Source of the DNA: Dendrolimus kikuchii
Taxonomy: Eukaryota > Arthropoda > Insecta > Lepidoptera > Lasiocampidae
Reading direction: 5' to 3'
DNA: 64,000 nucleotides
Assembly: GCA_019925095.2 (NCBI GenBank)
Contig: CM034412.1
Location: forward strand, 9,545,501 to 9,609,500
The translations under genes and the position numbers were made by a program. Under the pieces are notes generated by a model. The model saw nothing but the letters and a program-made list of their open reading frames with translations. It was not told the origin of the DNA and did no database searches. Shown here piece after piece: positions 10,755 to 22,594 of this stretch. Position 1 is the first letter of the stretch, and each line of letters opens with the position of its first letter.

Positions 10755-11540
10755 ATGTGCAGTAGAAGAAGTGCGAAAACTTAATAAAAATGCATTGTTT
10801 ATTTGTTTTACTTGAAATTATATTTGGTTACATTTAAGTATTAAGTTTTACTTGTAGATACAGACATTTCTAGTCGTATCCATGCCTAATATTCTAAAAT
10901 TATAAAACTATTTTGTTGTGTACAGCCTACACAAAAATCGTGGCCCTATTTAAAATAAGAAAGTAACCATTAAAAAATATAACCACAAAGATAAATCACT
11001 CAACAAAACAAAACTCGGTATCAAATGTATGCCTGGACTTAAATGTAAACGATAATAAAAAATATTATTTTATTTCAGCTCAAACAGAATAGAATAATAT
11101 TTTTATTAAACTCTTGTAATCTTTATTGTTGTCCTCCAGTGATATTGGGGTTACAATAGAGAAAAATTATTAGGAATTGTAGGCATTAATCTTGTCTTAT
11201 GTATAATCCATGGTAATGTTTATTATTTATTTGAGATCTAACATTTATACTTGAAATTTATTTTTGTTTTTTTAATGTTATGTTTCAGATAAACTTAATG
11301 ATGGTAAACAGTAATTTTCTTGTTTGGGTCATATCTTACTGGACGTAGGATGGAGGCTGGTACTGAAAATCAGCGCTGTGTCAACTCCTGACACAGAATT
11401 ACGCTGAGTTACCATCCTCATTGTCGTGTATCTAATATACATTTTGCTAAAGTATTTATATCTTTTCGTACATTATATATGGTTGCGCGCATTTAATTGT
11501 ATTGAAGATTCTTAGAGGAATGAAACGAATGATAATATAA
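10755..11540. other. AT-rich DNA, minor repeat pieces
   Basis: A GC-richer piece at 11335-11430 (around ggaggctggtact) may be an old LINE tail. Nothing else stands out. Confidence 0.35.
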
Positions 11541-11544
11541 GCCG

Positions 11545-11711
11545 CGCGCGAAAGGTTTGCTGATGACTACTTAGTATTATTGTATTGTATATACTTATGA
11601 AAAGTATATACAATAATAAATTTATTGCAACAACTATTTATGTAATCTTTTTTGTTAACCCTACTGAACATCGACGCGTGACATCATGAGGCTATCGGCA
11701 AACCTGCGCAC
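11545..11711. mobile_element. MITE family M2, copy 1
   Basis: It starts with aaggtttgctgatgacta and ends with atcggcaaacctgcgc, inverted. The middle contains the palindromic gtatatactt...aagtatatac. A second copy at about 46440-46975 carries an S1 insertion. Confidence 0.6.
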
Positions 11712-11857
11712 AAATAGTACTTTTATATCATGTAACACCACCTTCTATCTGTTTTTCTCTTCTGTACATACCTTAGCAAGCAGAAGAAAGGAGATGGCAT
11801 GCGACGTTAATAGCATCGCAATAGCGGTTGTCTTATAAAATTCACTTTTTGCTAATA

Positions 11858-12321
11858 GTAGGGGAGCCTAATATGCTAAATGTAGAGTTACTCGAGCGTC
11901 GCGGGGACCTTTTAGATTTTTAAGATTAGATGGTTAATACTCAAGCGCGTCAGATATTCAAAAGGGATGTTAAGTAAACCCTAAAGGAACTCCTATTCAA
12001 AAGACTGACGATTTGGACGCGACCAAAAGTCATGGCCGATTTTATTAAAGGTTAACATTCAAATACTCGAGCGCGTCAGATTAATATACAGACGGTTCAG
12101 CTTCATGTCCTTGTCGTGCTGGCTCATAATCTGACAATTATGTGGAGTAATTTCCTTAAAATGACGGTTAGAAAAAAATTTGAAGAATAAAAAATACCCC
12201 CACCATATATGAACCCTTCATATAATATGGTGGGGGTACATAACAGGGTGCAAGGTTTCTCCCTTTATGTTATTCTGCCACGCTCGAGTAAATCCCAAAA
12301 TCCCCGCTTGGCCTCCCCTAC
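11858..12321. mobile_element. MITE family M3 with GTAGGGGAG ends
   Basis: The ends GTAGGGGAGCC and GGCCTCCCCTAC are inverted and flanked by TA on both sides (11856-11857 and 12322-12323). Inner inverted motifs ctcgagcg/cgctcgag follow. An internal hairpin at about 12194-12239 pairs tacccccaccatat with atatggtgggggta. The word actcgagcg or actcaagcg recurs several times, as if subterminal transposase sites. No transposase frame. Confidence 0.65.
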
Positions 12322-12323
12322 TA

Positions 12324-12915
12324 TAACGAACTGCAACGCATACCCATCGTTTTGAATATTGTTAATATTATTTTCATCTATATACTTTATAGGTATATGA
12401 TCAAATTAGTTGAATTGGTATAATTTGATCATTTGTGTGTGTCATGCTAACTACTAAGAAACTAGAAGAAATCATCGCTTCACTACATAAAGGTATAATG
12501 CAATGCTTCCCTTATATAACTGCTTATATTTCCCTGTGTTTTGTTCCGCTATATTTTCCGGCATTGTGGTTTTACATCACAAAAGGATAAGTAAAACGCT
12601 TACCAAGTCGCGTAACCAATATAATATTATCATAATAACATTTTATTGTATTGAAAATATTTATTGGTTTTTGTGCATTATTTTGCGACAATAAATATAA
12701 TATGTCTCTTTCTTTTTCCTTCTTTCTTTATATTTCCTAGGTTTATTGTTAGGAAAGTTCTGTCCATATGTAAATATTGTGTATATTAAAAAGTGTACGT
12801 GTTAATAATTTCTGTAAAATATATCCGATATATTCGTATTAAATTGAAAATGGCCGTATCTTTTAATTAGTTTTTTTTAGTGCTTTATGTATTTTAACCT
12901 ATTTTTAAAAAGTAT
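12324..12915. other. AT-rich DNA, nothing recognised
   Basis: A 63-codon frame at 12503-12694 has no domain. Confidence 0.35.
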
Positions 12916-12919
12916 AAAA

Positions 12920-13275
12920 ATAACTATATTTGGCAAAGGAGACGGGGACTTTTGGGTTAAATAAATGCAATGATTTTGATATTGGCTTTAAAAAAGCGTT
13001 ATATTTTTCTATTACTAAATGGAAAACATCAGCCCTAAATTCTATCTGGAAGACGAGAAATCATAAAAATAAGGTCACAAATAAAATAAGTTCTCGATTG
13101 CCATAATCAATTTATGGAAATGATTTTCAACAATTAATAATATTAAAACACACCACACAATTAATTATATAGAAAGAAAATACTTTATTGTTCACCACAT
13201 ACACATAATTAATTTATTCAAAATAACTAAACCTACTACGATTATAAAAAAATATCAAGATAATACAATGTTATA
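12920..13275. repeat. dispersed repeat family R1, copy 1
   Basis: Long blocks (aaaaaagcgttatatttt, catcagccctaaattctat, ataaggtcacaaata) recur in order at 55465-55680. The following block aaataactaaacc recurs at 57905. Copy 2 is split there by a Helitron. Confidence 0.6.
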
Positions 13276-13424
13276 GATAAAATTTGTTGCCGTAAATGGA
13301 ATTGTATTATTTGTTCGCATGTAAGTATTTTAATATTGTTATTATTTTGTTTTTTTTCTTTAATTAAGATTGAATTAGTTTTAATTTAGTTAAACCACCA
13401 AATATTGTTTATTGTTTCTTTTAA

Positions 13425-13500
13425 TGTCTCCTTGGACACCGGGTTACCTGGAAGAGATCGCTATAAGCGATAAGGCCGCCCATTGTATGGATATGTATTT
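13425..13500 (+). mobile_element. LINE 3' UTR remnant, family L2
   Basis: The block ggaagagatcgctataagcg-ataaggccgcc is the sense form of a repeat also found at 28603 (+), 31330, 38965, 53330 and 62258 (all -). In better copies it precedes a tail containing gaacaataaagtg. Confidence 0.55.
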
Positions 13501-13599
13501 ATATTAATAATATAAACTATAAATTTGAAAATAAACTACGAACTATACTATATAAAAACTAAAACTAAATAAAAAAGGTGAAAATATCTAAAGATAATT

Positions 13600-13765
13600 T
13601 ATTGGTCCCAAATCACTGTCACTTACCGGGAACGTTTCCAAAAGGCTGGCGGCGTGGCCACGTTGTATAGCAATGCTTAATCTTTTAGTAAAGATTTTTA
13701 TTTATTTTAAATGTCTAGATTTAAGTTATAGTGAACAATAAAGTGTTTTCATTCATTTATAAAAA
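13600..13765 (+). mobile_element. dispersed repeat R2 plus L2 tail
   Basis: 13603-13675 resembles 8430-8530. 13725-13765 has gaacaataaagtgtt followed by an A-rich end, like the terminus of family L2. Confidence 0.45.
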
Positions 13766-13779
13766 AAAACAAAAAAAAA

Positions 13780-14000
13780 CCAGTCTCATATTTTACAATC
13801 TGGGCCCAAGAATGTACCAACTTCAAGATGTCGTAGAAAATATTTATTTTTAACCGACTTAAAAAAAAAGGCGGAGCATCCGAATTCGTCGGTTTCCAAA
13901 CCCTGGATGTATGGAGTCGTGTGAAAGGGCCGCATTAGAAACTCCTGTATCTGCGGCAGCCTTAATCTCCATGATATAATAGTCAAACTGCAAAAGAGTC
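13780..14000. repeat. dispersed repeat, paired with 57970-58115
   Basis: The blocks cagtctcatattttac-aatctgggcc and gtagaaaatatttattttta recur near 57970-58115. Function unknown. Confidence 0.5.
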
Positions 14001-14735
14001 TACGATGTAGGTTTTCTTAAACGGAAATTGTTAATCATAAGAAGAACAAATATTTCGTCTAACTGCTTCCTTTAGGTCCTAAGCAGTGCCTTTGGACAGA
14101 ATTTGAATTTTAAAGGGAAGCGAAGCAAAATATAAGCTTGAAAAACTCTATAGCCTATTCGCTCTATTCCCTCAAAATGTGGAAGGTACGAGCCCAGCAG
14201 GGAGATGTTTAAAGGCTGATGTTATCTTAACTATATCATGTATAAATAATTAACTCATAACTTGACCAACATTGAAAGCAAATTCAGTTTAATATGAATA
14301 TGGCGGAATCTATCAGCATTTAATTGTCTTGTAGTATTTCCCAAATGTCTAAATACCCACGCTATCTCGTCCGCATATTACCATATTAATGTTATGTCAT
14401 ATTATGTGTAAATTTGCTTACGACAAATCTGTATTCTATGAATCTCATCAACAATGTGTTACTAATGTTTAAAAGAAGTCATATGGACTCAAACAATATT
14501 TTATACATAAAAATATAATATTTTTTTCAGAAGAACAGATTTTTGAAGTGAAACTTTTTTTAGGCATTGAACTTGCGAGACCGTCACGTTGAAATATTGA
14601 AATACAAAGTTTACATTTCTGATGTGCAGTCCTGCGACTGACAATTTTTTTTTGTTTATATATGGAAATGTAAATAAATCAGAATTAATTTTCTGTGAAA
14701 CATTCGGAATATTATTGTTGAGATTCATAGAATAC
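14001..14735. other. AT-rich DNA, nothing recognised
   Basis: A gcccagcagg-type motif near 14190 resembles the very end of RTE-like LINEs. No gene. Confidence 0.35.
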
Positions 14736-14742
14736 TTTAAGC

Positions 14743-15510
14743 GCGTACCTTTAGTATCTCACAACGCCCAAAATACTCCGCCTGCCGTTCCACATGGCGA
14801 CCACGGCCATTATGGTCATGGCGGAAACGTCACTAATGACGTCATTATTTTCGATCACACAGCACTCGCGACGACCCATGTCAAGAGGTGGGTCGAAGTG
14901 GGCGTTGACCACAGAACCTTAATTCTCTCTGTATCTTGACATTGAAAAAAAGCGCGATTTTCAAATCAACCAATTTAATTTTGTATATATTCGTCGATAA
15001 TAACGTCAACGCTTCATAATCCGTTCCACTAGAGTTTATAATTGTAACGCCCGCAAGCAAGTGGAACGGGAAAAATCGCGTGGGGGGCGCAATAATGGCC
15101 AGACCAGGCAGGACTATTATTTTTCGGTTTGTTCCTGATAAGTTCCCGCTGCGCCCCTGATGCTCGATTCCCACACATACATACCTACAAGCCAATGTCA
15201 TGAAAAACGTCTGTTAAATTAGACAAAACGTCGCGCTCATTTTTTTGGCAGAGAGCGTATTTGTGTTCTAGTTCTTTAAACAAATAGATTTTTCTTCGAA
15301 AGTATTAGATATTTGGTCCACCAACACCAAGATCCTTGTGCGTTGTTTTACCACCCTGAATGAAATAAAGTAGGCCTATACAATGACATAGCATTGCTCT
15401 AGCTAGGGTACCTATAATATCTAAAAAAATAAGGGCGCATAAAAGGCTATTTACGGCGCTGCGTGATCGTCGTGAGTCTCTTGCAGAACGTAACCTTTGT
15501 CGTAAGTAAA
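14743..15510. mobile_element. non-autonomous DNA element, family X copy 2
   Basis: It shares blocks in the same order with 1140-1742: cctttagtatctcacaacg, atggtcatggcgga, gtcactaatgacgt, caagaggtgggtcgaa, gcaagcaagtggaa and cgtgagtctcttgcag. Compared with copy 1 it has extra sequence at about 14895-15020 and 15090-15455, probably further insertions. Confidence 0.5.
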
Positions 15511-15830
15511 ATCTGTCAATGTATGTATCTTCCAAAATGTGGGAATATGCGAGCATGATAGCAAACTCCATTTAGGTATTTAATCCAAATAATTGTTAAT
15601 TATAATTAAATTATATAATGTACTGTTCAATATAGAATGTTAATTAATGGGGAAAAGCGCTAATGGAAATTAATAATGTAAATTAATTATTAGTAATAAG
15701 TAAATATTCCAGTATTATATCGTAGAACATATCAAGATGCATTAAAAATGTTAAAATTAAGTAGATATATGTATTTATTTTATTACGCTTACTATGCTAA
15801 AATGTATTGTTTTGTATTCTATTGACAGTC
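15511..15830. other. AT-rich DNA, nothing recognised
   Basis: No supported feature. Confidence 0.35.
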
Positions 15831-15831
15831 C

Positions 15832-15990
15832 CTGTTTTAGTGGTGTAAGCGTTGACTTAGTTAACTGAAACGTAGAGGTCCCGGGTTTGATTTCCTGGCG
15901 GAGTAAACTTCGTAAACGACCTTTTCAGGGTTTACTCTGGTCTGGTCGGTATCTGGAATCCGCAACAAAATCGGTTGTATATTAACAATA
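15832..15990 (+). mobile_element. tRNA-derived SINE, copy 2
   Basis: A-box-like tagtggtgtaagc and B-box-like gggtttgatttcc are followed by a body with ggtctggtcggtatctggaa. It belongs to the same class as 3140-3320 but is diverged. Confidence 0.55.
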
Positions 15991-16054
15991 AAACAAACAT
16001 GATTTGCTTAGCTAGGAAATGTACAACATGTATGTCTACCAATTTATTATAATA

Positions 16055-16255
16055 CTAGCGGCCCAGCGCGGTTTTACCCGCGTTATGTCCCGTGGTATAT
16101 AGCGTCATGTAATACTCGTATAGCCTATGACACTCCCTGTTAACGTAGCTTTCGAACAGTAAAAGAATTTTTAAAATCGGTTTAGTAGATCCAGAGATTA
16201 TCCCCTACAACGTCACAAACTCACAAACTTTACCTCTTTATAATATTAGTATAGA
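16055..16255 (-). mobile_element. non-autonomous Helitron, 201 bp
   Basis: On the minus strand it starts TCTATACTAATATTATAAAG and ends with a GC-rich hairpin-forming part (gcgggtaaaaccgc) and CTAG. It sits between host A and T. Coding capacity is absent. Confidence 0.8.
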
Positions 16256-16800
16256 TTATTATTGTTATAATAAGTAAATATATACAATAATTGTAGTATA
16301 CTAGTTACACACGATTTTTTCGTTGATTTTGGAAGATTTGGTAAAAAAATTACCTATATGAATATCAAAGTTGAAGGAATATTTATGAAATTAATTGAAT
16401 TTATAATTTACGAGAAAAGTAATTTAATAAAATCTTTAATAAGAATACAAATGTGTCTTCAGTGTTACCATTTTTAAACGTGGTTAATATAGTTAAAATT
16501 TATTATCAACAAAAAATCGTGTATATCCCGTGTATTATTAACTATTGTGTTATAATTGATCTCATTGTAAATAAAATAAAATGTATTTTATTGAACTGGC
16601 AATTTAGTGTTATATGTTAAGAAATAATAAAAACATACTTCCGTAACCCGAAATATTTGACAAACCCTTATATTATCAATTTATTTTGATAAGATTTAAT
16701 TTATTCAAGTCTATAGATATGTCAAGTTCTGGGCTACTGATATATCTAAAATATATTATTCTCATAATATTTTCTCAAGTTTTCGCGACTTGTATACATA
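16256..16800. other. AT-rich DNA, nothing recognised
   Basis: No supported feature. Confidence 0.35.
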
Positions 16801-17000
16801 ATAAAACTACGTTTTAACGATTTTAAGCGCGGTAATTTATTTGATTTTGGTTTTTACGACGTTTCGGTCACTTTTCAGTGGCCGTGATCACGGAAGACAA
16901 AGATGTTAATTATCAACGAGTATTGTTAAACCGGCCGAAACGTCACAAAAACCAAAATCAAATAAATTACCGCGCTTAAAACCATTAAAACGTAGTTTTA
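16801..17000. mobile_element. MITE family M1, copy 2 (best copy)
   Basis: Almost fully palindromic: ataaaactacgttttaacg at the left and its inverse at the right, then gcgcggtaatttattt and inner cgacgtttcgg paired with ccgaaacgtc. TA follows the right end and precedes the left, fitting a TA target site. About 70 bp of each arm pairs. Confidence 0.75.
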
Positions 17001-17029
17001 TTATATATTATTCTCTTTTCTTTCACCAT

Positions 17030-17185
17030 ATCCCAATTAATTGGGGTCGGCACAATATGTCTTTTCCTTCCACACTTCTCTATTCTGACATACCAGTCAC
17101 ACCACAAATCATCATATCATCCTTCACACCATCCATCCATCTTACTTTTGGTCTACCTTTACATCTGCACCCTGTACCTAAAATA
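17030..17185 (-). pseudogene. RTE-like LINE C-terminal remnant
   Basis: The minus-strand translation includes GRPKVRWMDGVKDDM, GVTGMS and WKEKTYCADP, matching the last part of lepidopteran RTE-type endonuclease-reverse transcriptases. A stop interrupts it. A related piece is at 32578-32720. Confidence 0.65.
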
Positions 17186-17197
17186 TATTATTGTACA

Positions 17198-17252
17198 TAC
17201 ATGCATACATACATAACTTCACGCCAGTTCCCTTGCGGGGTAGGCACGAACA
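17198..17252 (-). mobile_element. LINE 3' end, family L1a, very short
   Basis: CATA tail followed by cttcacgccagttcccttg and ggtaggcacgaac; only about 50 bp of the element. Confidence 0.65.
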
Positions 17253-18117
17253 TATATTATTGTGCTAAGCTAATTTAAAAGAAATTAGGTTCGCTATCTT
17301 GCTCTCCCATTAAAACATTTTTGAAGATGTAATTGTCAGAATTTACTTCCGATAAATCTGTATTACACAAAATTGAACAACAAAATTACGAATCTTTAAA
17401 AAACAATTATTTTGATTAAGACAAGGTTTCATACATCTTCATTCAAATAATTGTTTTTTTTTGTATTTTTATTTTGTTTATTATTGAAAAATATCGTAAG
17501 GAAGTAAGTTCGTGAGTGTTACGTGTCTAAAGGTAAAGATAATACAAGTAGTAGATCTATACCAGAGCTGAATACTTATCTAGACAGTTTAAAAGAACAG
17601 AAATAATAATCATTTAATTTTAACTTAATTGCACTAAATATATCAAATAATTTATTATCTGTGTTGTGATACTTATCTTGAAGAATTAAAAATATCTATG
17701 TCGCCAAGATATTTATTGTAGGTTTTTCGAAACGGGGATAGCAAACAGTGTATGAGTGGAAGAATTTCGAGGTTAACGCTTTGGTACATTGATCACTAAA
17801 TATGAAGTAAGACCGTGAGAATCGCTAATATGTATATGAAATCAAAATCAAATTTATGTCAAACATTCGTAATTTTATTGGTAAGATTTGCGTAATAAAG
17901 ATTTGTCGTAAGTTCTATCAGTTAATACCTACAAAAATGTGTTAATGTGCGAGCGAGACAACAAAGTTCATTTAGGTAACCCCTTAACTAGATCAGAGGA
18001 GTTGTTGATTTCAAACTTCTCTTAAGTACATGTAATGTCTTATATAATTTAACCATGCAATGGTAACTTCAAATTATATCCAAAATGTAAATAATCTAAG
18101 GACATAACTAAAATATG
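17253..18117. other. AT-rich DNA, nothing recognised
   Basis: No gene or clear repeat. Confidence 0.35.
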
Positions 18118-18119
18118 TA

Positions 18120-19420
18120 AGCTGATTTACATTGATCCAGCCACTGACTTCAAAATGGCACCAGTGCTGGCGCCGAGAACTGACAATCACTGTTTACATG
18201 CAATCATTCAATCAGTAGTTTTAGTTATTGAAGTGAAACTTCTTTAGAATCGTTGTGATTTGAAACTCGATGAAACGAAAAAGCGACTATAAAAAGAGAT
18301 AAACACAAAAATCTATAGGACTAAGTCTGCGAGAGGATGAGATGCGAGTTTTACATTGTGCAGCACAGATTAGAGCGTCCATAAGACCGATGATTAAACA
18401 TAGGTCTAATTTGGACCGAAATAAAACTGATAATAATATTTTTTACACTAAATCAGTGAAAAATTTAAAGTGATACTTGAGAATTATAATATGCTGAAGA
18501 ATGTAGGCTAAAGGAATTATATTTATATTATTAAAAGTTATAGAAGAATTATCTGTGAATAAATTCTCTGAAGTTTCATTTCTACGGCATGTGAACTGCA
18601 CACACATTTCTTTAAATATTTTTATTTAAGGTGTACTCTGACAGCCAGCGGGTTTTCAGCTGACCGGGATCTTCAAATGAGAGACTGGTTTAGGTTATAA
18701 CTTTATATTCTTTTCCAAGACACTTTTACAAGAGATGTATTCTACCTGCGGGCCGATACAATAATGATTTCATTGTTTTGAGATATAAAATTTAAATAAA
18801 TTATATTTCTTTACTAAGAAAGTATATTATAACGACTGTAAAGAGGTTAGTCGTTACAGTACCCTTGAAACCAGCAGGGAAAAACAACTTCTCGAAAACG
18901 GCAGAATTTGATACGATTAAATTATTTGTTGAGAAAAATTTTCTATCTACTGTTGAAAGAGTTGGTTCAAATATTATAAGAAGAGATGTCTAGAACGAAA
19001 CCACTTTTGGTAAAAAAGTGGATAGACGATAGAAACGACACTGAAGATTCTGCTTTGTTGGTAAAACAATCAAGATTTGAAAATCTTGCAAATCGCTATT
19101 GTTTTAATAAAAAAGCAAAATCTCGAGTCTCAGTTGCTTGAATTTCCGAAACGATGCGACGTACCACACTACAAGCGAATTTCAGCGACTGTCTTATTCC
19201 TGGCTTCCTCGTTTACACGAGGCCAGTATCGTTGGCGCGGGTACCGGGGGGGCCGGTACCGGGGACTGACTTTAAAATATTCAGTCGGGAACATTGAAGT
19301 CATCACTAACTTAGTAACGCTGTATTAACTTTAAATTAATTGACACTATGCCAGTATGAATTCAGCACTGGCTTCCTTTCGAATTTGAAGTCAGTAGCTA
19401 AATCAATGTAAATCAGCTTT
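18120..19420. mobile_element. unclassified 1.3-kb terminal-inverted-repeat element
   Basis: Left agctgatttacattgat and the right end are exact inverses over about 17 bp, then further paired blocks gccactgacttcaaa/gaagtcagtagc. The interior contains gaaacgaaaaagcgac and a GC-rich palindrome near 19238-19263 (ggtaccggg...ccggtacc). I saw no transposase; an 83-codon frame at 19077-19328 has no domain. Target duplication unclear. Confidence 0.55.
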
Positions 19421-19795
19421 TATGAGATACTTTAATGATAAATATGTGAACATACGCTGTATTTATATATTACATATCCTAAACTCTACTGTATAGCAAA
19501 ATTTAATACTAATTTCAAGCCCGCATTACCTTTGACGCGCGTTTCCTAAATATTTCATGCAGGTAGTATTCGTAAAAGAGATTGTTTTGTACTGGCTTGT
19601 ATTTAAGTACTTATAACATAATTATGAAACTTGAGATAATATCCGGCCAAAATAAAAAGTTTTAACGAACACATGTAGTGCGTACATAAATGGCCATGAC
19701 ATTTCAATTTCACCGAACTACATGCTTGCTTTTGTCTTCCGACTATATACCATTTTGAAATAAGAAAGTTTCACTAAATGGTTGAAACGCTTAAG
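19421..19795. other. AT-rich DNA, nothing recognised
   Basis: No supported feature. Confidence 0.35.
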
Positions 19796-20600
19796 GCGGG
19801 TACACACCAACGAGCCATAGTCGTTGCACGTTGCTGTGACCAAAATCTATAAGGCTGCGTCTTCATTTGCGAGTGTAACTGTATCCGAGCGGGCACAGTA
19901 ACGTCACATCAACTTTTTTTTTATGGCCATGGGAAATCTGATTGAGGACTAAGCCGCGACAAGGGCAGAACCTTGGAGGGATAATTCGCGACCTAGTGTG
20001 GGATTCGCCAGATCGGGAGTGGCACTAGCATGCCCGGTCAGAACTGGTGCCATGCTATTGCCACTCCCCAGTTACGGATACCCACTAAAACCCCTGGGTG
20101 TTCCGTCCTTCGCCTTGTGTCAGGGCTACGGGTATATGACCTAGTCCCTTCGCAGCCCTGGCAAGCAACGTCACATCAACTATGGGAACATGCTCTAATA
20201 GGTACGCCGGAAATAATCTTCACTCCCGACTTCCAACGAACCGCCTTAGGCTGCGTACTTATTAGCGATCTTTAACTGTAAGCTTAGATACAATAACGAG
20301 GTTCTAGTGCGTACGTGATTCACGTGCGCACTTTGATACGCGAAATTTTGTTGTTGACGGCCGACTGCCGCGGCCTTTGATTTGCGGAAAAAATCGATAA
20401 TCATGGGCATACTCCAAGCCGGTCGCATTGTGCTCGCGAGCCTCGTGCGCACTATAATTATTCGTTACAGTACCGTGCAATGATTAGTTAGAAAAGTGAG
20501 TACATGACTATTGTCGGCTTGTTGCGAGTGTACCGCGGGCCACTCGCCTTGAGCTTGGGAGTCACGTATACACACTATAATTTTTGGTTACAGTAACATA
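19796..20600. repeat. GC-richer repeat region, interrupted by a retroposon
   Basis: Contains aggcgggtacacacc, gtgcgtacgtgattcacgtgcgcac-type palindromes and two related blocks with gtgtaccgcgggcc and ctataat..ggttacagta. Part of this pattern recurs at 20860-20960. It resembles GC-rich fold-back MITEs, but ends could not be fixed. Confidence 0.4.
19915..20166 (-). mobile_element. poly(A) retroposon with perfect 15-bp target duplication
   Basis: Flanked by aacgtcacatcaact at 19900-19914 and 20167-20181, identical. The insert begins with a T run on the plus strand, so it is antisense with a short poly(A) tail, and is 252 bp long and GC-rich. It could be a SINE or a 5'-truncated LINE tail; no coding frame is readable. 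The perfect duplication suggests a fairly young insertion. Confidence 0.75.
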
Positions 20601-20734
20601 CAACGTTTACAGTTACAAAATAATAAATAAAAAATAATCGGCAGACAAACACATATTGCATAACCCCAGATTAGGTAAATGACGCTTTTGTTTTGGGTAA
20701 TATACAACGGGCTACTCTGGGATAGTAAATAAGA

Positions 20735-20850
20735 TGAAAATTAGTTTCTGAAATTTACCATACCAGGAAGCGAACTCAGAGCCTCTGGGTTGCAGTGAGG
20801 TAAGCCGGCAAAGCCTTAGTCCGCACAACCACAGAGGCCGTCAAAATGAT
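20735..20850 (-). mobile_element. tRNA-derived SINE, copy 3
   Basis: On the minus strand: A-box-like tggttgtgcgg, gactaaggctttgccggc, and B-box-like gagttcgcttcctgg, then tggtaaattt. It parallels 3140-3225. Confidence 0.55.
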
Positions 20851-21879
20851 TACGGGGTTGCCCTTGGTTCGCTGCTAGTGCAATGCATTTCGCTCGCAGC
20901 AGGCTCGTGAGCTACGTTCACATTATGGATTTTGATTACAGTAGCTGCAATGGTTACGGTTACGGTTTGCAAGTGAGTACCCAGCTTAAGATGAAGAAAA
21001 GTATATTAATTGGTTTGATTATCAACCACCGTATTCTTTGTATTGAGTTTATTATAAGGTATCGAGGATGTAGTAAGTTCTTCATAAAATACCTATACGC
21101 TTAATGTAAACTGAAGGCAATGTTAATCAGCTCCCACTAACACCTGGAATTTAATACAATACCTGAAACTCACGTAGTTTTATTGCAATATTAGAGAATA
21201 TCCTTGGTAGCTTTATAAGAAATACACAAGTTTTCAAACGGGTCAAAATGTTGTATTATAGACATAGTTACACTTCATATATTATATGAAATTATTATTG
21301 TAAATATTATTTCTATGATCTAAATGTTTCTTAAGTGGCAGCCTGTTATGATGCCCTGAATGGATTGTCAAACCAAAGCTGGTATTTGGTATTATTAAGA
21401 GTTTTTAGGCAAAATAAAGTACATTGAAAATTATACAATTGTGTTTTTATTTATTTCCTTCTGATATTGAACAAGAACAAATAAAAATCAATGACCTGCA
21501 CTAGTTTGCCTACAGTCTATTGCAAATAGAACTGTAAGGGAGAAATTACGTGAATAGAGAAATAAATGTAATAATTTAAATTTTCGATAACGCTGCAAGT
21601 TACGTTTTTAAGATGTGTCAGCCATACCATCCTATTTGAAATGGCAAATGAGATTAGATACTCCATAGATTTAAAGCATTATGGAGTTGAAATTTAGGTT
21701 TGTTTACTTCAAGGCGTCATGGTGAAACTGTTAGTACATTTACTTGCATTAGTACAAATTATATATTTAAAAAAGACCGAATATTTGTCAGGAATAAAAT
21801 ATATATAATAAATACTATGGAAAAATAATAATGCCAATACAACATATAAAGTAAAAACATGTTAAAACTATGTTTTAAC
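20851..21879. other. AT-rich DNA, nothing recognised
   Basis: No gene. Short open frames here have no domain. Confidence 0.35.
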
Positions 21880-21919
21880 GTGTTTTTTGATTTCAATAGC
21901 TATTGAAATCAAAAAACAC
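21880..21919. repeat. perfect 40-bp palindrome
   Basis: Two 20-bp arms with no spacer, centred on tag|cta between 21899 and 21900, with ttgatttcaa in the left arm. It could be an end-to-end inverted duplication or a small fold-back remnant. Confidence 0.85.
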
Positions 21920-22111
21920 CCAAATTTCAATAGAGAAGATGGTTAGCAAGTACCACCTGTTTGGGATCCAATCATCAAGACTATTAAGACCCAAACCCAG
22001 TAAAAACCAGCTGCCAGACCTTAAGACACTGTGAGCTGTTTCTGCATACAACGGAAAACAAACCAACTTGACTGATAATTACTTTTATTTTTCCTTCCAC
22101 CCATTTTAATA

Positions 22112-22575
22112 TTATATTATATTAGACAAAGGTATTTGGTATAGAACGATAGTGAGTGAGCCTCCTCGTATACCTTGGTTCCGTTCTATTAGGTTAAATA
22201 GACGTCTTTTGGTTATAGCACATAGATTAAGATCCGGACACATTCCGCTTAATAAGTTTAAATACCTTATGCGTAGAAGTATGTCCCCAAATTGTGAAGT
22301 TTGCGACCTTGTCGAGGATGTGCCGCACTTATTAACAGAATGTGTCAGGACTATACAAATGAGGAATAAAGTAATGGAGAGCGCAAGTTTTTGTAGGTTT
22401 GATATAGGAATATTTAATAGTATTCTGTCAGACATAAAATCGAGTGCATCCAAACAAATGTTATTAGATTTAAGTGAAATAATTTGATTTTTTAATCATA
22501 GGTTACAATGGGACTGACATATTTTTTGTAAATAAAAGTCCCTTCAAAATAAAGAGAAAAAAAAAAAAAAAAAAT
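22112..22575 (+). pseudogene. 5'-truncated LINE (Jockey/I-like) with poly(A)
   Basis: The frame from about 22125 to the TGA at 22485-22487 encodes about 120 residues. It includes RHPL-like LRSGHIPLNKF and a zinc-binding CEVC...DVPHLLTEC, the pattern found at the end of the RNase H/C-terminal part of Jockey and I-type non-LTR retrotransposons. A 3' UTR follows with AATAAAG and an A run at about 22556-22574. AT-rich words like aatattatatta on both sides (about 22110 and 22575) are a possible target duplication. The reverse transcriptase domain is absent, so the copy is dead on arrival. Confidence 0.7.
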
Positions 22576-22594
22576 ATTATATTAAATTATTAGA

